Assembly (NCBI GenBank): GCA_021786655.1
Contig: JAJYMU010000381.1
Coordinates: 1-8,810 of the forward strand
Direction of reading: 5' to 3'
DNA length: 8,810 nucleotides
From: Bacteroidota bacterium
GTDB taxonomy: Bacteria > Bacteroidota > Ignavibacteria > Ignavibacteriales > Melioribacteraceae
The position numbers were made by a program, and so were the translations under genes. Position 1 is the first letter of the stretch; every line of letters begins with the position of its first letter. The notes under the pieces are model-generated. The model had not been told where the DNA came from. It did no database searches and worked only from the letters and a program-made list of their open reading frames with translations. Below, piece by piece: positions 6,517 through 8,810 of this stretch.

Positions 6517-6990
6517 TTAGCTTTTTTTATCAACTTTGAAATTTGTTACCATATTGAATCTGGTAATTTGTACTTTTTGAAGCAGATCAATTACATCGGA
6601 AACAACACCATATTCTGCGTCAGCATCCGACTTAACAATGGTAATAAGTTTGGGGTTGGAAATTCTGGCTTTGATAAGCATGTCGCCCAATGCATCCAAC
6701 TTAACTTCAACTGCCTGACGAAGTCTGTTGGCCTGACCAAACATTCTTTCCATCATTATTGCTGAATCGAAACCAAGATACAATTTTCCGTCTTTACCAA
6801 TATTAATTGTCATGGTGTTAGATTCCGGAAGTTTAATCTCCGAATGTGAAAGTGGTAATGCAATCTCAACTTCTTCCGGTGGCTTAAACTGCGTGGTTAA
6901 CATGAAGAAGGTAAGCAGCAGGAATGCCACGTCCACCAACGGAGTCATGTCAATTCGAACAGCGACTCTTTTCTTTTTAATGCGCGGCAT
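6517..6990 (-). CDS. exbD: Biopolymer transporter ExbD, first copy
   Basis: This is a 157-residue ExbD with a very short basic head (MPRIKKKRVAVR) and one membrane span at about 17-34. It carries D14 and the functional aspartate D20 in IDMTPLVDV, then a periplasmic domain with FKPPEEVEIALP directly after the membrane. The start is the ATG at 6990, supported by GAGGT 5 nt upstream. A TTG directly before it is in frame but has no advantage. It lies 8 nt after the exbB stop and 17 nt before exbD2, so the three motor genes are tightly joined. Two ExbDs next to one ExbB is a common arrangement in Bacteroidota-type TonB clusters and suggests a heteromeric rotor-like core. It is complete, with no missing key residue. 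Confidence 0.95.
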   Translation of the reverse strand: MPRIKKKRVAVRIDMTPLVDVAFLLLTFFMLTTQFKPPEEVEIALPLSHSEIKLPESNTMTINIGKDGKLYLGFDSAIMMERMFGQANRLRQAVEVKLDALGDMLIKARISNPKLITIVKSDADAEYGVVSDVIDLLQKVQITRFNMVTNFKVDKKS

Positions 6991-6998
6991 CAATTACC

Positions 6999-7769
6999 TC
7001 ACTTTTCTTTTAATAATTGCATTACATTATAGTTAGCTTCATCAATCTGGAATGTAAAATTATCTACTTTATTAACGAAGAAATTATAGGCAACTATACC
7101 AAGAATAGCGGCAAACAATCCGCCGGCGGTATTGATCAATGCTTCTGAAATACCGGTTGCAAGAGAAATAGCATCAGGAGCGCCTGCTTGTGCAAGAGCT
7201 TTGAACGCGCGAATCATACCGATAACCGTTCCGAGAAGACCAACCATTGTTGCAATAGAAGCTATGGTTGAAAGGGCGATTAAATTCTTTTCCAAAAGTG
7301 GGGTTTCCAACATCATTGTTTCTTCAACTGCGCGTTGAACTTCAACCAATTTCTTTTCAGGATCAACCGTAGATTTGCTTGCTGTAACTTCTTGAAAACG
7401 GGTTAAAGCTGCTTTCAATACATTTGCAACCGAACCTCTTTGTGAATCGCAAGACTTAACAGCAGCATCTATTTGACCGCTTCTGATTTCATCAACAACT
7501 TTCTTGAAAAATTTCGGTATTGCTTGCTTTCCAGCTGCTTTTCTTAATGTGAGCGCTCTTTCTATAATAATAGCAAATACCATAATTGAAAGACCAATTA
7601 AAAGGGATACAAGAGGACCACCAACGTATACCATTCCCAATAGACCGAGCGGGACTTCTCTTGCTGCATCTTTGAAGTTGGCCGGATTGCCAAGACCGAA
7701 TTCATAAATGCCAAATGCAAATATCATGGCAATAAAGAAAAGAATTACAATAAAAGCAGATTGTTTCAT
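6999..7769 (-). CDS. exbB: ExbB/TolQ/MotA-family proton channel
   Basis: ExbB forms the pentameric inner-membrane channel that energises TonB. The 256-residue protein has an N-terminal hydrophobic segment (5-21), a short periplasmic piece, a first main span (about 43-68), a large cytoplasmic loop (70-163) and two closing spans (about 165-188 and 207-231). Channel residues known from E. coli are all present: T181 in LLGTVIGM, E209 in GISEAL and T214 in INTAGGL. The N-terminal hydrophobic segment is extra relative to the E. coli protein and may be a signal or an additional span. AAAGGAG stands 6 nt upstream of the ATG, the best ribosome site in the window. As the first gene of the run it probably sets expression of everything down to ppa. 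The 240-nt upstream region carries candidate sigma-54 and sigma-70 promoters. TolQ or MotA function is unlikely given the tonB and exbD neighbours. Confidence 0.95.
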   Translation of the reverse strand: MKQSAFIVILFFIAMIFAFGIYEFGLGNPANFKDAAREVPLGLLGMVYVGGPLVSLLIGLSIMVFAIIIERALTLRKAAGKQAIPKFFKKVVDEIRSGQIDAAVKSCDSQRGSVANVLKAALTRFQEVTASKSTVDPEKKLVEVQRAVEETMMLETPLLEKNLIALSTIASIATMVGLLGTVIGMIRAFKALAQAGAPDAISLATGISEALINTAGGLFAAILGIVAYNFFVNKVDNFTFQIDEANYNVMQLLKEK

Positions 7770-7813
7770 TTTACACTCCTTTAAATAAGGTTAATTAAGT
7801 TACTTATGATATT

Positions 7814-7829
7814 GACAAATTGTGTGCCG
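7814..7829 (-). promoter_or_regulatory. Candidate sigma-54 (-24/-12) promoter for exbB
   Basis: Read on the minus strand this is CGGCACACAATTTGTC, against the consensus TGGCACG-N4-TTGC. GGCAC of the -24 element matches, as does TTG of the -12 element, with the correct GG-N10 spacing. The expected GC of the -12 element is GT, a weakness. The predicted start is near 7803, leaving a 33-nt leader with a strong Shine-Dalgarno sequence before exbB. A gene for a sigma-54 activator lies directly upstream. TTGTCA within the site could instead be a sigma-70 -35 box. Confidence 0.4.
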
Positions 7830-7891
7830 TGATTTTAGTAGGCGTAAATACTTTTTTTCCAGAGGAAAATCAAGCCTTTTTCTTACTACTC

Positions 7892-7919
7892 CTTATATTT
7901 CTAAGCGAACCGAATTCAA
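7892..7919 (-). promoter_or_regulatory. Candidate sigma-70-type promoter for the exbB run
   Basis: On the minus strand TTGAAT (7919-7914) and TATAAG (7897-7892) are separated by 16 nt. The -10 box matches 5 of 6 consensus bases. Transcription would start near 7885, leaving a leader of about 115 nt. It could act with, or instead of, the downstream sigma-54-like site. In Bacteroidota the main sigma factor prefers a different motif, so this call depends on lineage. Confidence 0.3.
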
Positions 7920-7933
7920 AAATGAAATACCCC

Positions 7934-7950
7934 CATTGCATTTTGCAATG
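7934..7950. repeat. Perfect palindrome CATTGCA-TTT-TGCAATG
   Basis: This is a 7-bp perfect inverted repeat with a 3-nt centre, lying between the regulator gene and exbB. It is about 130-147 bp upstream of the predicted sigma-54 start, a typical distance for an activator binding site. On the minus strand it is followed by GGGGTATTTCATTTTT. The T-richness is interrupted, so a terminator of the regulator gene is possible but not strong. Confidence 0.45.
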
Positions 7951-7952
7951 CG

Positions 7953-8000
7953 TTCAAAATATTTGAAATATTCGTTAATTACAAATTTCAAAATGAAATT
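7953..8000. repeat. Cluster of short perfect palindromes, possible activator sites or terminator
   Basis: Three more perfect inverted repeats follow. TTCAAA-ATA-TTTGAA is at 7953-7967. AATATTT-G-AAATATT is at 7958-7972 and overlaps the first. AATTTCA-AAA-TGAAATT is at 7984-8000. A related sequence, ATTCAAAAATGAAATA, lies nearby at about 7914-7929. They begin 9 bp past the regulator stop codon. The repeated TTCA/TGAA half-sites suggest protein binding sites; AT-richness alone could produce some of them. Confidence 0.4.
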
Positions 8001-8009
8001 ACGGATGAG

Positions 8010-8810
8010 TTAAAGCCCGTACAGTTTTCTTTTTCTCCACAATGTTGTTTCGGAAATGCCGAGTATGCGGGCGGCTTCTTTGTTGCTGGTAGCAATTTTT
8101 AGAACTTCCGAGATGTGCTGTCTCTCCAAATCTTCCATTCTTGATAAAGTTTCCACTGGTTGTTTCGTTTTTGTATCGAGAATTTCCGTTGGTAGATAAT
8201 CGGATTTTACGAAATTATCTTTAGCAAAAATCAGCAGCCGTTTTACAACCGTTTCAAACTCCCGAATGTTTCCGGGCCAGTCATACTCAATAAGATATTT
8301 TGTGGTATCCCCGGAGAATTTGATTTCTCTTTCGTGTGAATACTTCTTTACAAAATGATCGAGAAGAACCGGAATGTCGTCTTTTCTATCCCGCAGCGGC
8401 GGAAGTTTGAGTCTGACTCCGGCGATTCTATAATAAAAGTCTTCTCTTAAAATTCCGTCTCTTAAATCGTCTTCAATAATTCTATTGGTTGCACTGATGA
8501 GACGGATATCAACTTTACGCGAAATGCTTTCGCCGATTCTTTCAAACTCCATGCTTTGCAGAAAACGCAAAAGTTTCACTTGCATAGATTTCGGAATCTC
8601 GGCGACTTCATCGAGGAATACAGTGCCGGAGTCGGCTAATTCTACTCTTCCGATTCTATCTTTGATTGCGTGAGTGAACGCGCCTTTAACATGACCGAAC
8701 AATTCGCTTTCAAAAAGATTTTCCGGAATAGCGGCGCAGTTAATAATTATAAACGGATTGTCTTTTCTTTTACTGTTCTCGTGAATGAACCGCGCCAGAA
8801 CTTCCTTGCC
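8010..8810 (-). CDS. Sigma-54-dependent enhancer-binding transcription regulator, 5' end outside the window
   Basis: The C-terminal 266 residues are present; the gene continues beyond 8810. Counting from the window edge, it opens with the end of the Walker A motif (GKE), then ESELFGHVKGAFTHA (34-48), the Walker B motif GTVFLDE (62-68), sensor SATNR, EDFYYRIAGVRLKLPPLRDR and WPGNIREFE. These make up the AAA+ domain that remodels sigma-54 RNA polymerase. The last 37 residues form a Fis-type helix-turn-helix (NKEAARILGISETTLWRKRK) for DNA binding. The sigma-54 contact loop, normally GAFTGA, reads GAFTHA, with His at codon 8670-8672. The N-terminal sensory domain is missing, so a response-regulator, PAS, GAF or absent domain cannot be distinguished. 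It lies 240 nt upstream of exbB on the same strand and is a plausible regulator of that run. Confidence 0.93.
   Translation of the reverse strand, partial: GKEVLARFIHENSKRKDNPFIIINCAAIPENLFESELFGHVKGAFTHAIKDRIGRVELADSGTVFLDEVAEIPKSMQVKLLRFLQSMEFERIGESISRKVDIRLISATNRIIEDDLRDGILREDFYYRIAGVRLKLPPLRDRKDDIPVLLDHFVKKYSHEREIKFSGDTTKYLIEYDWPGNIREFETVVKRLLIFAKDNFVKSDYLPTEILDTKTKQPVETLSRMEDLERQHISEVLKIATSNKEAARILGISETTLWRKRKLYGL

Noticed and set aside
7934..8000. The palindrome cluster as a CRISPR array or insertion-sequence end
   Set aside because: The units differ in sequence and spacing, there are no spacers, and no transposase or target duplication is nearby.

Overview
The window is a low-GC stretch with tightly packed genes, probably from the Bacteroidota/Ignavibacteriota (FCB) group. 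That placement is an inference from gene order and protein style: an exbB-exbD-exbD-tonB run followed by a PstS-like lipoprotein and a secreted TPR protein. It is not proven by any marker gene.

Layout. Positions 1-211 hold no convincing gene, only two hairpins. A 42-residue single-span membrane protein (212-340, minus) is divergent from an APC-family amino-acid permease (509-1915, plus). The permease converges on the end of a long minus-strand gene run that occupies 1942-7769. In transcription order this run is exbB (7769), exbD1 (6990), exbD2 (6499), tonB (5981), a 67-residue two-span membrane protein (5235), a PstS-like lipoprotein (5048), a TPR protein with a signal peptide (4173), inorganic pyrophosphatase ppa (2661) and a 47-residue single-span membrane protein with a GTG start (2085). 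Gaps are 8, 17 and 14 nt, then overlaps of 1 and 17 nt, then gaps of 14, 42 and 12 nt, so one transcript is likely. Upstream on the same strand, and cut by the window end, is a sigma-54 enhancer-binding regulator (8010-8810).

How the parts may work together. ExbB, two ExbDs and TonB form a proton-driven inner-membrane motor that powers TonB-dependent outer-membrane receptors. The two-span protein, the phosphate-binding-like lipoprotein and the TPR protein sit in the same transcript, with overlapping reading frames, and have no assigned part in a TonB system. This is the most interesting part of the window: a TonB module carrying a PstS-like protein with no pstCAB and an altered ligand motif.

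Regulation. The 240-nt gap upstream of exbB contains a near-match sigma-54 promoter (7814-7829) and, about 130-200 bp upstream of its expected start site, a cluster of perfect short palindromes (7934-8000). This is the usual layout for an enhancer-binding protein, and such a regulator is the adjacent gene. A sigma-70-like promoter (7892-7919) is the competing explanation. The regulator's GAFTGA loop reads GAFTHA. Two small membrane-protein genes (212-340 and 1942-2085), each with a good Shine-Dalgarno sequence, are easily missed by length-limited gene finding.
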